Positions 20,600 to 30,675 of a stretch of DNA of 64,000 nt are shown here, one piece after another (position 1 is the stretch's first letter; every line of letters begins with the position of its first letter). A model generated the notes under the pieces. The model ran no database searches, was not told where the DNA came from, and saw only the letters and a program-made list of their open reading frames with translations. Source of the stretch: Subsaximicrobium wynnwilliamsii (GTDB taxonomy: Bacteria > Bacteroidota > Bacteroidia > Flavobacteriales > Flavobacteriaceae); the NCBI RefSeq assembly GCF_007997225.1, contig NZ_VORM01000010.1, positions 1-64,000 on the forward strand, given 5' to 3'. The position numbers and the translations under genes are program-made.

Positions 20600-21694
20600 C
20601 TAATCTTTTGTTCGAATGCGTTTTATGAGTTGGCGAACGCTTTTGTATAGAAAGGCGTTGGTCTTTACGTAGTGAAATGAAATGAGACAAACCAGAAACA
20701 TGAATAAGATAGCGCCAACAATGGCTTCAGTTGGCGTTAGGCTCTCGCTAAAGAAATGCTTCAGACCCAATCCGGTAAAGCTTCCGAAGATAATAACGAA
20801 GTGAATCACGTAAATGGAAAGGGTTTTCTGTCCGATTTTTGAAATGATGGACTGCTTCAATAAAGGTTCCGCAGCATAAAAAACGCCAAATAAGACCAAG
20901 ACATTTCCGAAGCGTGTAAATAAATAATTATAATAGGCGACATCCTTGAACACTTGTACATCGCTCCAACGGTAAACCTGCATCAAACACCACGAGGAAT
21001 AATGGATTAAAAACAGCCCTAAAGCAAAAAATAAAATAACGGTAAACAATCTAAAGCGTGGCTTGTGAACTTGCGCGAAGAAAACGGTGGCCAGAAATCC
21101 ACCCAAGGCCGTGAAGCCAAACCATGGCAAAATCGTAAATATGGAGCCATTGGCTTTGGTCATGTAGTTTGCGAAAACCTTTGGAATAAAAGTCAAATCC
21201 AAACCACGATAGAGTGGTTCAGTCAAAAAACTTAGTATTCCTAAACTCAGTAGCATAACCGATAAGATCATAAGTTGATTGCGCAACAGTGCATAGCATC
21301 CAATCAATAGTATTAGGGACAGGCCTATGCATTGCAATACATCTACCACTAGCACATAATCCTGGAACTTTCCTTGAAACCAACCAAATACATCTGCTCG
21401 AAGCGTATAACCTATGGCAATAAGCAACAAGCCGCGATAGATCCCTTTTTTGATGCGTTTTTTATCTTTTTGAGCAGCCTTGGCTTTTAGCAATAAATAC
21501 AAGAACACCAAACCAGAAATAGTGAAGAAGGTTGGAGCGGTAATGCCTCTAAAATAGGACCAAACCAAATACGCCATGTTGCTTTCATCGCGATAGATTG
21601 GATTGAGCAGCGTATCGATAAAATGACCTTGAAGCATCATTAAAATGGCAAAGGCTCTTACGGCATCGATAAAAAATAATCTGTCAGATTTCAA
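20600..21694 (-). CDS. Acyltransferase-like membrane protein (HGSNAT/DUF1624 type)
   Basis: This 364-residue protein has about ten membrane helices. The N-terminus RLFFIDAVRAFAILMMLQGHFIDTL carries the R-x-x-x-x-D...R-x-x-A-I...G-H pattern of the heparan-alpha-glucosaminide N-acetyltransferase/DUF1624 family, and a later TISGLVFLYLL fits. The family moves acyl groups across or at the membrane; the acceptor here is unknown. Transcription diverges from the alanine symporter gene. Confidence 0.8.
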   Translation of the reverse strand: MKSDRLFFIDAVRAFAILMMLQGHFIDTLLNPIYRDESNMAYLVWSYFRGITAPTFFTISGLVFLYLLLKAKAAQKDKKRIKKGIYRGLLLIAIGYTLRADVFGWFQGKFQDYVLVVDVLQCIGLSLILLIGCYALLRNQLMILSVMLLSLGILSFLTEPLYRGLDLTFIPKVFANYMTKANGSIFTILPWFGFTALGGFLATVFFAQVHKPRFRLFTVILFFALGLFLIHYSSWCLMQVYRWSDVQVFKDVAYYNYLFTRFGNVLVLFGVFYAAEPLLKQSIISKIGQKTLSIYVIHFVIIFGSFTGLGLKHFFSESLTPTEAIVGAILFMFLVCLISFHYVKTNAFLYKSVRQLIKRIRTKD

Positions 21695-21784
21695 GCTAGG
21701 TCAAATTTGGCCTAAATATAATTTAAATTTTTAAGGCCGCTTTGTGCGAAAGTAATATCTTCGGAAGGCCTTACAGCAAAAATT

Positions 21785-23155
21785 ATGGAAAAACTAGATC
21801 AGATTGTCGCCAGCTTTTCTTCTTTAGCTTGGGGCTTACCCTTGTTGATTTTGTTGATAGGTGGCGGAATATACCTATTGATTCGCTCCCAATTCATACC
21901 CTTTACACTATTCTCACATGCCTTGAAAGTGTTGCGAGGCAAATACGACGATCCCAATGATCCTGGGGAAATCAGTCATTTCAAGGCATTGACTACCGCA
22001 CTATCCTCAACCATTGGGATGGGCAATATTGCTGGTGTCGCTTTGGCAATAGCGGTTGGTGGGCCTGGAGCGATGTTTTGGATGTGGGTAAGTGCCATCG
22101 TGGGTATGAGCACTAAATTTTTCACCTGCACCTTGGCAGTTATGTACAGGGGTAAGGACAGTAATGGCGACCTTCAAGGTGGCCCCATGTATTTCATCGT
22201 GGAAGGCTTGGGCAAACGCTGGAAACCCTTGGCCGTTATGTTCAGTGCGTTTGGTATGTTGGGTGCACTGCCGGTGGTCAATGTCAATCAACTCAAGCAG
22301 GCTGTGAACGATATTTTATTGATCCCCAATGGTGTTGAGGTCAATGTCTATTCCGATTTGCTGATTGCTGCGATTCTTGTAGTTGTGACCTCCATAGTGA
22401 TTTTGGGAGGCATTAAACGCATTAGTAATATTGCTTCAAAGCTGGTGCCCTCCATGGTACTGCTCTATTTTATTTTGGTGTTGATTATTTTGGGGATGAA
22501 CTATACTGAAGTTCCCAAATATCTACTACTTATTGTGACCGATGCCTTTGAGGCAAATTTCATAAAAGGCGATGCATTTCTTGGTGGTATGTTGGGTGCC
22601 TTGATTTTGCTGGGCATTCGCCGGGGTGCGTTTTCCAACGAAGCAGGTATTGGTACAGCGCCAATGGCTCACGGGGCCGCAAAAACCAAGGAGCCGGTGC
22701 GTGAAGGCTTGGTCGCTATGTTGGGGCCTGCCATTGATACCTTGGTGGTATGTACATTAACTGCTTTGGCAATTTTGGTAACTGGTGTTTGGCAAAGCAC
22801 TTCAGATAATGGTGTGACACTTACAGCATCTGCCTTTGAAGACGCCATGCCGGGTATTGGCGCTTATGCATTGATGGTCTGTGTGTTTGTATTTAGTATT
22901 TCTTCACTGTTTTCCTATTCTTACTACGGCAGTAAATGCATGTCCTTCTTATTTGGTACGAAGCACAAACACATCTATAACTACTTTTACATTTTGAGCA
23001 TTATTCTGGCAGCGACCACAGATTTTAGAACCATGATCAATCTCATTGACGGCGTATTTGCCTTAATGGCGATCCCAACCATGACCGCAACCTTAATTAT
23101 GGCGCCAAGGGTAGTCAAGGAAATTAAGGCCTATAGGAAGCGTTTTCAGGTTTGA
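21785..23155 (+). CDS. Alanine/sodium symporter family (AGCS) carrier
   Basis: This 456-residue carrier has about ten to eleven membrane helices. It shows AGCS signatures such as ALSSTIGMGNIAGVALAIAV and GGPGAMFWMWVSAIVGM near residues 75-110 and RRGAFSNEAGIGTAPMAHGA near 280-300. Members take up alanine or glycine with sodium. The gene ends 6 bp before a 1-kb repeat array, so its transcript may run into those repeats. Confidence 0.93.
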   Translation: MEKLDQIVASFSSLAWGLPLLILLIGGGIYLLIRSQFIPFTLFSHALKVLRGKYDDPNDPGEISHFKALTTALSSTIGMGNIAGVALAIAVGGPGAMFWMWVSAIVGMSTKFFTCTLAVMYRGKDSNGDLQGGPMYFIVEGLGKRWKPLAVMFSAFGMLGALPVVNVNQLKQAVNDILLIPNGVEVNVYSDLLIAAILVVVTSIVILGGIKRISNIASKLVPSMVLLYFILVLIILGMNYTEVPKYLLLIVTDAFEANFIKGDAFLGGMLGALILLGIRRGAFSNEAGIGTAPMAHGAAKTKEPVREGLVAMLGPAIDTLVVCTLTALAILVTGVWQSTSDNGVTLTASAFEDAMPGIGAYALMVCVFVFSISSLFSYSYYGSKCMSFLFGTKHKHIYNYFYILSIILAATTDFRTMINLIDGVFALMAIPTMTATLIMAPRVVKEIKAYRKRFQV

Positions 23156-23160
23156 TATTT

Positions 23161-24209
23161 TAGGTTCAAAGTTCAAGGTTCAAGGTTCAAGTTCAAGTTC
23201 AAGTTCAATTTCATTTTCGTCTTCGTCTTCCGCCTTCGCTCATAATTAAAACATTCATTTGTGAACTTCCAATCAATATCGCTGATGAGAACTTTCACGG
23301 CGGTGTCAAGTTCAAGTTCAATTTCAATTTCGTCTTCATCTTCATCTTCATCTTCATCTTCATCTTCATCTTCCTCTTCCTCTTCTTCTTCCTCTTATAA
23401 TTAAAACATTCAAATGCGAACTTCTAATCAATATCGCTTTGTGAGAACTTTCAAGTCGGCGTCAAGTTCAAGTTCAAGTTCAATTTCGTCTTCATCTTCA
23501 TCTTCCTCTTCCTCTTCCTCATTCTCTTATAATTAAAACATTCAAATGCGAACTTCTAATCAATATCGCTTTATGAGAACTTTCAAGTCGGCGTCAAGTT
23601 CAAGTTCAAGTTCAAGTTCAATTTCGTCTTCATCTTCCTCTTCCTCTTCCTCTTCCTTTTATAATTAAAACATTCAAATGCGAACTTCTAATCAATATCG
23701 CTTTATGAGAACTTTCAAGTCGGCGTCAAGTTCAAGTTCAAGTTCAAGTTCGTCTTCATCTTCATCTTCCTCATTCTCTTCCTCTTCCTCATTCTCTTAT
23801 AATTAAAACATTCAAATGCGAACTTCTAATCAATATCGCTTTATGAGAACTTTCAAGTCGGCGTCAAGTTCAAGTTCAATTTCATTTTCGTCTTCATCTT
23901 CATCTTCGTCTTCGTCTTCCGCCTTCGCTCATAATTAAAACATTCAAATGCGAACTTCTAATCAATATTGCTTTATGAGAACTTTCAAGTCGGCGTCAAG
24001 TTCAAGTTCAAGTTCAATTTCAATTTCGTCTTCATCTTCATCTTCATCTTCCTCTTCCTCTTACAATTAAAACATTCAAATGCGAACTTCCAATCAATAT
24101 CGCTTTATGAGCACTTTCAAGTCGGCGTCAAGTTCAAGTTCAAGTTCAAGTTCAAGTTCATTTTCGTCTTCATCTTCATCTCCATCTTCATCTTCATCTT
24201 CCTCTTCAT
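23161..24209. repeat. Large tandem array: seven ~132-bp units with hexamer microsatellites and a poly-Ser micro-ORF in each
   Basis: Seven units begin with AATTAAAACATTCA at about 23245, 23399, 23531, 23663, 23801, 23933 and 24065. Each has a constant part of about 65 bp, then (GTTCAA)n, ATTTCGTC, (TTCATC)n and (TTCCTC)n. A partial unit precedes them, itself starting with 7-bp GGTTCAA repeats. On the plus strand every unit contains a short ATG-to-TAA frame: 23285-23404, 23414-23536, 23546-23668, 23678-23806, 23816-23938, 23948-24070 and 24080-24244. Units 2-7 encode MRTSNQYRFMRTFKSAS, or a variant with one substitution, followed by serine runs, because all hexamers translate as Ser-Ser. Translation is unproven; a non-coding VNTR is the default reading. 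Confidence 0.9.
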
Positions 24210-26381
24210 TCATTCCTTTTTCAGCAGAATCTTTTCATTTGTAAATTGATTGGCGGCATCCAAAAACGCAATCATCTGTTCCCAATTGCTGTTGGGTTCG
24301 AAGTAGTTTTTATAGCGTTTAAAGGTATTGATGATCAAAACACCATCTTCTATTTTAGCAGTGCTGATGAAGGCGCCTGTTGCATTGTCGACCGAGGTGT
24401 TGAGCTTTTCCAAGCCTGAAACCGAATAACCATCAGGGATCTTCATGTTGATTTGGTAATTGTAGCTTCTAGGGTAGGGTAAGTAGATGTTTTCACTGCG
24501 CTCGCGCTCCTTTTTGGTCAAGTCAATTTGGCCGCCAATGAGTTTACCGATTTCGATGATGTGATTTGGCCCCGCTTTCTTGATGAGCGTGTTTTTGGTG
24601 GTAAAGCCTTCAGTGAAAATAAAATACGAATCCAGACTATAGCGTCCGTTGGCATTGATTTGGTAGGTGTAATCTTCAAGGGCATCGGCAAAATATTCGG
24701 CTTTAGCACTGTCTTCGAAACGTTCTTTTTGTGTGCTTCTCAATTTTTCGGTCAAGGCATCCAATTCTTTTTGATATTTTTCTTGGTCTTTTTCCCGTCG
24801 TACCATGTCGACCCATGTTTCGGTCTCATATTTTTTGTAGTCTTCGCTCACATAATCGGTATAGAGAAAACGGTCGTATTGCTGGTCACTTTTCTCATGG
24901 CCCTTATAGCTATTGACTGCAGTGAGTTTAAAGCCGTCCATGGCCTCATTTAAGGACAGCGTAATGTTCTTTTTAGTCTCATTATCGGCATAGGTTGAAC
25001 TTGGTAATTTGCCTTTATTGATTTGATCTATGCGATACCGTGACGCAGATAGCAAATACACCTCAGTGCCTTCGAGTAATGGGGAAAATTCGTTGATGTT
25101 GGTATGTGGTCCAAAGAAGGAGGCGTAGAGTGGCTTTTCAGTATTGATCTTTACTAGGATTTCAATATTGTTCTCGATAAGCAAATCGTCTAGCGTACCA
25201 TCAAAACGGTTTTTAGCAACCACAATTTCATAAGCGATTTTTTGGCGTCTCAAATATTCAGTAAAATGCCTGATAAACTGTTTTTGACTTTGAATAAAGA
25301 CCACATTGTTGCCATAGACCATAAATGGATAGGGCGAAATATTGGCATCTTTGGCATAAAAGGCCTCCATAAAGCGAGTAAGGTAATAATGCCGCATGTA
25401 ATAATAGGCAGCTGTAACCTTATGGGCATCGTCTTCAAAGGTTTTGCCCTTGAAGTAATCTTTGACATCGCCTAAGTCACCATCGGGCCTAAATCGGTTT
25501 TCATAAAGCTCCAAGACTTCCTGTTGGCTCACAGAGGTCTTGATGGTGGCTTCATTTTTTGGGAGAAAGGCTAAAGCGAGATCCTCAAACTTCCCCGAGC
25601 GGGCAAAATAGACTTGGAATTTATAGGATGGCAATTCGACCAAAGGATAGAACCAACGGGTAAAGTCGCCTTTCGGGATGTTGATTTCCGTGAGTTCGTA
25701 GCGTCGCATGTTGCGTTTTTCCGTAGGGATTTCGCTAAGTTTTGGCGCGCCATTGTAGGAATTGAAGTTGATGAAAAAATCATTTTCGGTCTCAAAGAAT
25801 AATTTGTACTCCAGGATGGGATATTCTTCGGCCAAGGGTTTCTCAACGGGTTCAAAACCGAAGGCATAAGTGCTTTTAAAAGGCTCCTTAGTGAAGTAGT
25901 AATAGTCTATGATATCGCCAACTTCGAGATTGGCAATGGCCAATTTATTCTCGCCATCCACTTCAATGGCTTCCGCCTCGACGTCTATTTCGGTCTCGCT
26001 GCCATCTGGTTTTATAATCTTGATGCCAACCGTGGTGCTGCCTTTTCTAAACCAATTGAACTGACCTTTGGAGGAGTAGAAGCGCTCCTGGAACGAAAAT
26101 TCTGAAAACTCATCAACCGCAGCCTGATCCAGTAACTTAATTCGCTTTCTAATGGAGCTGGTGTAAGTCACATTTTTCCCGTATTTGTGAAAGTCGTAGT
26201 TCTCGTTTTTATAGAGAATCACTGCCGATTCATTTTGCAGGTTTGCAGGAATATCACTTACTGTTCTTGATTTATCCGCTTCTCCCCAGAAAAAGTTTTT
26301 GGCCTCCAAGGCTTCTTTAGATTGGGAAAGCACGCTCAGGGATTGGAAGAGTAGTAATAGCGCGAGTAGTTTTTTGGTCAT
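24210..26381 (-). CDS. DUF3857 protein without transglutaminase triad
   Basis: This 723-residue exported protein has a signal peptide (about 1-20). An N-terminal DUF3857 domain (about 55-220, with TYTSSIRKRIKLLDQAAVDE and KIIKPDGSETEIDVEAEAIEV) precedes a middle region aligned with a transglutaminase-like fold. It lacks the cysteine motif (YGDCKG) that its upstream neighbour has, so it is probably not an enzyme. It starts 13 bp after the neighbour's stop and its own stop abuts the tandem array. Function is unknown; a cell-surface or envelope role is inferred. Confidence 0.83.
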   Translation of the reverse strand: MTKKLLALLLLFQSLSVLSQSKEALEAKNFFWGEADKSRTVSDIPANLQNESAVILYKNENYDFHKYGKNVTYTSSIRKRIKLLDQAAVDEFSEFSFQERFYSSKGQFNWFRKGSTTVGIKIIKPDGSETEIDVEAEAIEVDGENKLAIANLEVGDIIDYYYFTKEPFKSTYAFGFEPVEKPLAEEYPILEYKLFFETENDFFINFNSYNGAPKLSEIPTEKRNMRRYELTEINIPKGDFTRWFYPLVELPSYKFQVYFARSGKFEDLALAFLPKNEATIKTSVSQQEVLELYENRFRPDGDLGDVKDYFKGKTFEDDAHKVTAAYYYMRHYYLTRFMEAFYAKDANISPYPFMVYGNNVVFIQSQKQFIRHFTEYLRRQKIAYEIVVAKNRFDGTLDDLLIENNIEILVKINTEKPLYASFFGPHTNINEFSPLLEGTEVYLLSASRYRIDQINKGKLPSSTYADNETKKNITLSLNEAMDGFKLTAVNSYKGHEKSDQQYDRFLYTDYVSEDYKKYETETWVDMVRREKDQEKYQKELDALTEKLRSTQKERFEDSAKAEYFADALEDYTYQINANGRYSLDSYFIFTEGFTTKNTLIKKAGPNHIIEIGKLIGGQIDLTKKERERSENIYLPYPRSYNYQINMKIPDGYSVSGLEKLNTSVDNATGAFISTAKIEDGVLIINTFKRYKNYFEPNSNWEQMIAFLDAANQFTNEKILLKKE

Positions 26382-26394
26382 GGTCTTGGACTGG

Positions 26395-28317
26395 TTAATC
26401 TTTGCTTAGGATGATTTGGTCGTTGTAAAGGGCATTGAGTTGGTCTATGAACTGGTTCCACTGTTCAAAATCGCTGGTTGCGACCTTGGCGTTTTTTATG
26501 CGGAATTGCTTTTTATACACCAAAGCGCGATCTTCTTTCTTGAACATGACCTGCATGTCGTAATTGTCACTTGAAATGGAAATATTTGCTGGCACATGAG
26601 ACACTTTATAGCCGGAAGGAATCTGCAATCGGGTAACCGACTCCAAATCTTTCTTGGAACTGAAGATGAAGTCCGTTTTGCGTTTTTCCATCTTGTGGGT
26701 GGCCAGTTCCTTGTCAAAATCGAGGTCGATATAAATTTGACCGTCAAAAGAGGACACCGCATTCTTGATGGCCACATCATAAGCAATATCAATGTTTTGG
26801 TCGCGATTGAGTAAATTGGTGGTGTCAATGTTGGATACTGCGATATTGCTATTTCCTTGGTTGAGGTAAAATTCTAAAAATTCGGCTTTATTTTCGGTTT
26901 TGAGCGTGTGAAAATTTTGAAGCAATTGTGACCTGCTCTCGCCATTGTAATGTCTATCTACAGAGCCAATAATGTGATCTTCTTCGAGGGTTAAGTTGTA
27001 GCTCAAGGTCTCCTTGTTGAAGCTGGCTTTCGCCTGTGGCACATATTGCAAGATGAAATCTTCGCCATTTTCTATAAGCACCTGCTTGCCTTGTATGCGA
27101 TCGGCATATTCGCCAAGGGCGTTGAATTTTTCAGTAGCATCCAAAAATAGCGTGTTGCCATCTTTGAATAGGGTGCAAATCATGTGATTATCTATGGCGA
27201 GGTTTGGTGTGGAATAATCGTAGGCAATATGTTTGGTTCCTATCCACGTAAGTCGTGCATCAAAACCGGCCTCCAGCAGCATTTGCTTGGTAAGGTTTGC
27301 CATGCCTTTGCAGTCGCCATAACGTTTATTGAACACGTTGGCCGCCTCGTCTGGCTTAAAACCCGCAATGCCATCCAAGAAAGCGATATAGCGAATATTA
27401 TCCTGTACCCAATAGTAGATGTTCTTGATTTTCTCGTCATCGGTTTTGGCGCTTTCAGTAAGCTCGTTCACCTTAGCCTGAAGGGCACTATTGTCATTCT
27501 GCAAACTGTTGACCAGTGATATGTACCAACCATAAAGATCTTTGGTGGCATCAAAAAGCGTCACGCTGGTATCATCTCGAGTATAGGATTTAGCCAAGAT
27601 CAATAAATGCGGGTAGATATAAGAGGGGCCAGGTGCATTGCTTTCTTGATACATGGCCGGTACATTGTTGAGCGTGTACGTGTGGGTTTTGGTGTGATTT
27701 TCGGCTTCGGTGGTTAGCGTTTTTTCAATGTCGTGGCCTTCAAAATTCATTTCTTTGAGCTCTAAATTGAGCCAATCGGGAATTGTAACACTAATGGTTT
27801 TCTTTTGGATAGGGTAATCGTCGTTAAAATACAGACTCGTAAAATATTTGACATCTTTATATTCTTTTTTGACATGGGTAAGGTAGCGATAGGCATTGAG
27901 CGGAAAATCCATATCGGCATATTGCACCCTGCTGTCATTATGGAACAAATCATCGCTTTTATAAGCTTCATCGTTAATTTGAAACCCAGCTTTTTTTCCG
28001 TTTATGTAGCTAATCTCGAATTCGGTTATTTCAGATTCGCCATCGTAAAAGCAATATTTTTGGATATCGGCACGGGAGTCGAGGTTGATCATCTCCTCAT
28101 CTGTGATTTGTTTGACGGTAACCTGCATATTTTTTTTGTCGAAGTCAAACGTTATTAGGTCCACACTAGAAATAAGCGCCACCTCATCATCGGGAAACTC
28201 AGTCTTCAATACGTTTGCGATTTCGAGATCCTCGGGTGTGGGTTCTACTTTTCCTTGGCTGAAGGCAGACGTTGAAATGAGTAAAACTAAAAGTAGCTTA
28301 GGATAATTCATAATCAT
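26395..28317 (-). CDS. DUF3857 plus transglutaminase-like exported protein
   Basis: The 640-residue protein has a signal peptide (about 1-21), a DUF3857 domain (about 45-230) and a transglutaminase-like domain with the expected catalytic cysteine in NKRYGDCKGMANL (about 333-345), a histidine in LAIDNHMICTLF and an aspartate in LFLDATEKF. Such proteins are common in Bacteroidota and of unknown substrate. A second ATG two codons in (28311) is an equally good start. It forms a two-gene operon with the paralogue that lost the cysteine. Confidence 0.86.
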   Translation of the reverse strand: MIMNYPKLLLVLLISTSAFSQGKVEPTPEDLEIANVLKTEFPDDEVALISSVDLITFDFDKKNMQVTVKQITDEEMINLDSRADIQKYCFYDGESEITEFEISYINGKKAGFQINDEAYKSDDLFHNDSRVQYADMDFPLNAYRYLTHVKKEYKDVKYFTSLYFNDDYPIQKKTISVTIPDWLNLELKEMNFEGHDIEKTLTTEAENHTKTHTYTLNNVPAMYQESNAPGPSYIYPHLLILAKSYTRDDTSVTLFDATKDLYGWYISLVNSLQNDNSALQAKVNELTESAKTDDEKIKNIYYWVQDNIRYIAFLDGIAGFKPDEAANVFNKRYGDCKGMANLTKQMLLEAGFDARLTWIGTKHIAYDYSTPNLAIDNHMICTLFKDGNTLFLDATEKFNALGEYADRIQGKQVLIENGEDFILQYVPQAKASFNKETLSYNLTLEEDHIIGSVDRHYNGESRSQLLQNFHTLKTENKAEFLEFYLNQGNSNIAVSNIDTTNLLNRDQNIDIAYDVAIKNAVSSFDGQIYIDLDFDKELATHKMEKRKTDFIFSSKKDLESVTRLQIPSGYKVSHVPANISISSDNYDMQVMFKKEDRALVYKKQFRIKNAKVATSDFEQWNQFIDQLNALYNDQIILSKD

Positions 28318-28428
28318 GAGGTTAAGACTGCTAAAATAGCGTTTCGAATTAAACGATGCTTAAAATTATTGCGCTTTTTCGCACGAAACTTCATGTATGT
28401 GGTAATATTGGTTAATTTTAAGGCACAA

Positions 28429-28491
28429 GACGATTTACGATTTACGATTTACGATTTACGATTTACGATTGACGATTGGAGATTAGAGATT
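28429..28491. repeat. Heptamer tandem array, 9 units of TACGATT type
   Basis: Nine 7-bp units fill 63 bp exactly: GACGATT, five TACGATT, GACGATT, GGAGATT, AGAGATT. It lies between the DUF3857 operon start and the acs start. The unit sequence is unrelated to the CTTCCGT-type arrays, but the period is the same. Confidence 0.9.
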
Positions 28492-28587
28492 TTGGCTGGC
28501 GGACAAGTAAATAAAAATAGTTCCCCATGATTGAGAAGCGTCAATCGGTCTTGTTTTTTGAAGATAATAGTTAACTAATCATAAATT

Positions 28588-30498
28588 ATGAGTCACTACC
28601 ACATCAAGCACTTAGAGGAATATTACCAAGTCTATCGCAAATCGGTAAGGAATCCGGAGATTTTTTGGGAGGAGATTGCTGAGGAGCATTTTCTATGGCG
28701 TAAAAAATGGGACAAGGTGTTGGATTGGAATTTTGAAACTCCAGAAATCAAATGGTTTGAGGGTGCTCAACTCAATATCACTGAAAATTGCATTGACCGG
28801 CATTTGGCCACGCGAGGCAACAAAACCGCCTTGCTATTTGAGCCCAACGACCCAACTGAAGCTGCGCAGCACATCACGTTCCAAGAATTATCTGAACGCG
28901 TCAACAAAATGGCGAACGTGCTAAAAGCCAAAGGTGTGACCAAGGGCGACAGAGTGTGTATTTATTTGCCCATGATTCCGGAATTGGCAGTTTCCGTTTT
29001 GGCATGTGCTCGTATAGGTGCGATTCATTCGGTAGTGTTCGCAGGTTTTTCAGCAAATGCACTGGCATCACGTATCAATGATTCCGATTGTAAATTGGTG
29101 GTTACCAGTGATGGTTCCTTCCGCGGGGAAAAAACCATTGACCTCAAGGGCATCGTGGACAACGCTTTAGAAGATTGCCCTGGCATAGAGGCCGTATTGG
29201 TGGTAAATCGAATCGCATCAGAGGTACAAATGAAAGATGGAATGGACCATTGGTTACAGCCGCTTTTAGACGAAGCCTCTGCCGAATGTCAGGCAGAAGT
29301 GATGGCTGCGGAAGACCCTCTTTTCATTCTATACACTTCCGGCTCCACAGGAAAACCGAAAGGCATCGTGCATACCACGGCTGGTTATATGGTGTATACG
29401 GCCTATACGTTTAAAAATATTTTTCAATACCGCGAAAATGATGTGTTTTGGTGCACAGCAGATATAGGCTGGATCACAGGGCACAGCTATATTGTTTATG
29501 GCCCGTTGTGCAATGGTGCTACCACCGTGATGTTTGAAGGTGTGCCTAGTTATCCAGATTACGGCCGCTTTTGGGACATCGTGGAAAAGCACAAAGTGAC
29601 CCAATTTTACACGGCACCAACAGCCATTAGGGCCTTGGCAAAAGAAGGCGTGGCCCATTTACAGAACAGGGATCTAAGCAGTATCAAGGTCTTGGGTAGC
29701 GTTGGAGAACCTATAAATGAAGAAGCCTGGCACTGGTATGATGATAATGTGGGCAAACGCAAAGCACCCATTGTGGATACTTGGTGGCAAACCGAAACTG
29801 GTGGCATCATGATTTCGCCAATCCCGTTTGTGACGCCAACCAAACCCACTTATGCGACCCTGCCATTTATTGGGATACAACCAGCGTTGATGGATGAACA
29901 AGGCGAAGAGATCAAAGGCAATCAAGTGGATGGTCGCCTTTGCATCAAATTCCCATGGCCTGGTATGTTGCGTACCATTTGGCGTAATCATGAGCGTTTT
30001 AAGGACACCTACTTTAGCGCTTATAAAGGCATGTATTTTACGGGTGATGGCGCACTTCGGGATGAGGTTGGCTATTACCGCATCACGGGGCGTGTGGATG
30101 ATGTGATCATTGTATCTGGACATAATCTGGGCACAGCACCCATTGAAGATGCCATCAATGAACATCCAGCAGTTTCTGAAAGTGCGATTGTTGGTTTCCC
30201 ACACGATATCAAAGGAAATGCTCTATACGGCTATGTGACCTTAAAGGATTCAGGCGAAAGTAGGGATCATAATAACTTGCGTAAGGAAATCAACCAGATC
30301 ATTACCGAGCAAATTGGCCCAATCGCAAAATTGGAAAAGATCCAATTTACAAACGCCTTGCCAAAAACCAGAAGTGGCAAGATCATGAGACGCATTCTAA
30401 GAAAAATTGCGCAAGGTGAGTTCGACGATTTGGGCGATACCAGCACGCTTTTGAACCCGGAAGTGGTTGAAGAGATAAGTAAGAATGCGATTGTATAA
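28588..30498 (+). CDS. acs: Acetate-CoA ligase
   Basis: Acs makes acetyl-CoA from acetate, ATP and CoA through acetyl-AMP. The 636 residues match the family length. The nucleotide-binding loop YTSGSTGKPKG is at about 250-260, DTWWQTETGG at about 392-401 binds the adenylate, and Lys598 in PKTRSGKIMRR is the catalytic and acetylation-regulated lysine. It is a single gene. Use of acetate together with the downstream stress genes fits a scavenging lifestyle, which is inference. Confidence 0.97.
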   Translation: MSHYHIKHLEEYYQVYRKSVRNPEIFWEEIAEEHFLWRKKWDKVLDWNFETPEIKWFEGAQLNITENCIDRHLATRGNKTALLFEPNDPTEAAQHITFQELSERVNKMANVLKAKGVTKGDRVCIYLPMIPELAVSVLACARIGAIHSVVFAGFSANALASRINDSDCKLVVTSDGSFRGEKTIDLKGIVDNALEDCPGIEAVLVVNRIASEVQMKDGMDHWLQPLLDEASAECQAEVMAAEDPLFILYTSGSTGKPKGIVHTTAGYMVYTAYTFKNIFQYRENDVFWCTADIGWITGHSYIVYGPLCNGATTVMFEGVPSYPDYGRFWDIVEKHKVTQFYTAPTAIRALAKEGVAHLQNRDLSSIKVLGSVGEPINEEAWHWYDDNVGKRKAPIVDTWWQTETGGIMISPIPFVTPTKPTYATLPFIGIQPALMDEQGEEIKGNQVDGRLCIKFPWPGMLRTIWRNHERFKDTYFSAYKGMYFTGDGALRDEVGYYRITGRVDDVIIVSGHNLGTAPIEDAINEHPAVSESAIVGFPHDIKGNALYGYVTLKDSGESRDHNNLRKEINQIITEQIGPIAKLEKIQFTNALPKTRSGKIMRRILRKIAQGEFDDLGDTSTLLNPEVVEEISKNAIV

Positions 30499-30675
30499 AC
30501 TTTTTAAGGTCGCAATACATTCATTTTGTGCAGTTTGATAAATCTATTTTCGAAAAAAGCACCGAAGGAAATTTTTAAAGCAACTCAATCGCGTCAAAAT
30601 GAAAATGGATTGCACTAAACCGGGATTCAGTTTAAATGTAATTTGTAGTATTATTAATTTAAAAAACTCAATATT

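Noticed and set aside
23161-24209. CRISPR array
   Set aside because: Units are about 132 bp with microsatellite interiors and no unique spacers, and no cas genes are nearby.
23968-24249. 93-codon plus-strand frame of alternating Lys/Phe and Ile/Phe
   Set aside because: An artefact of the hexamer repeats read in another frame; it starts inside a repeat unit.
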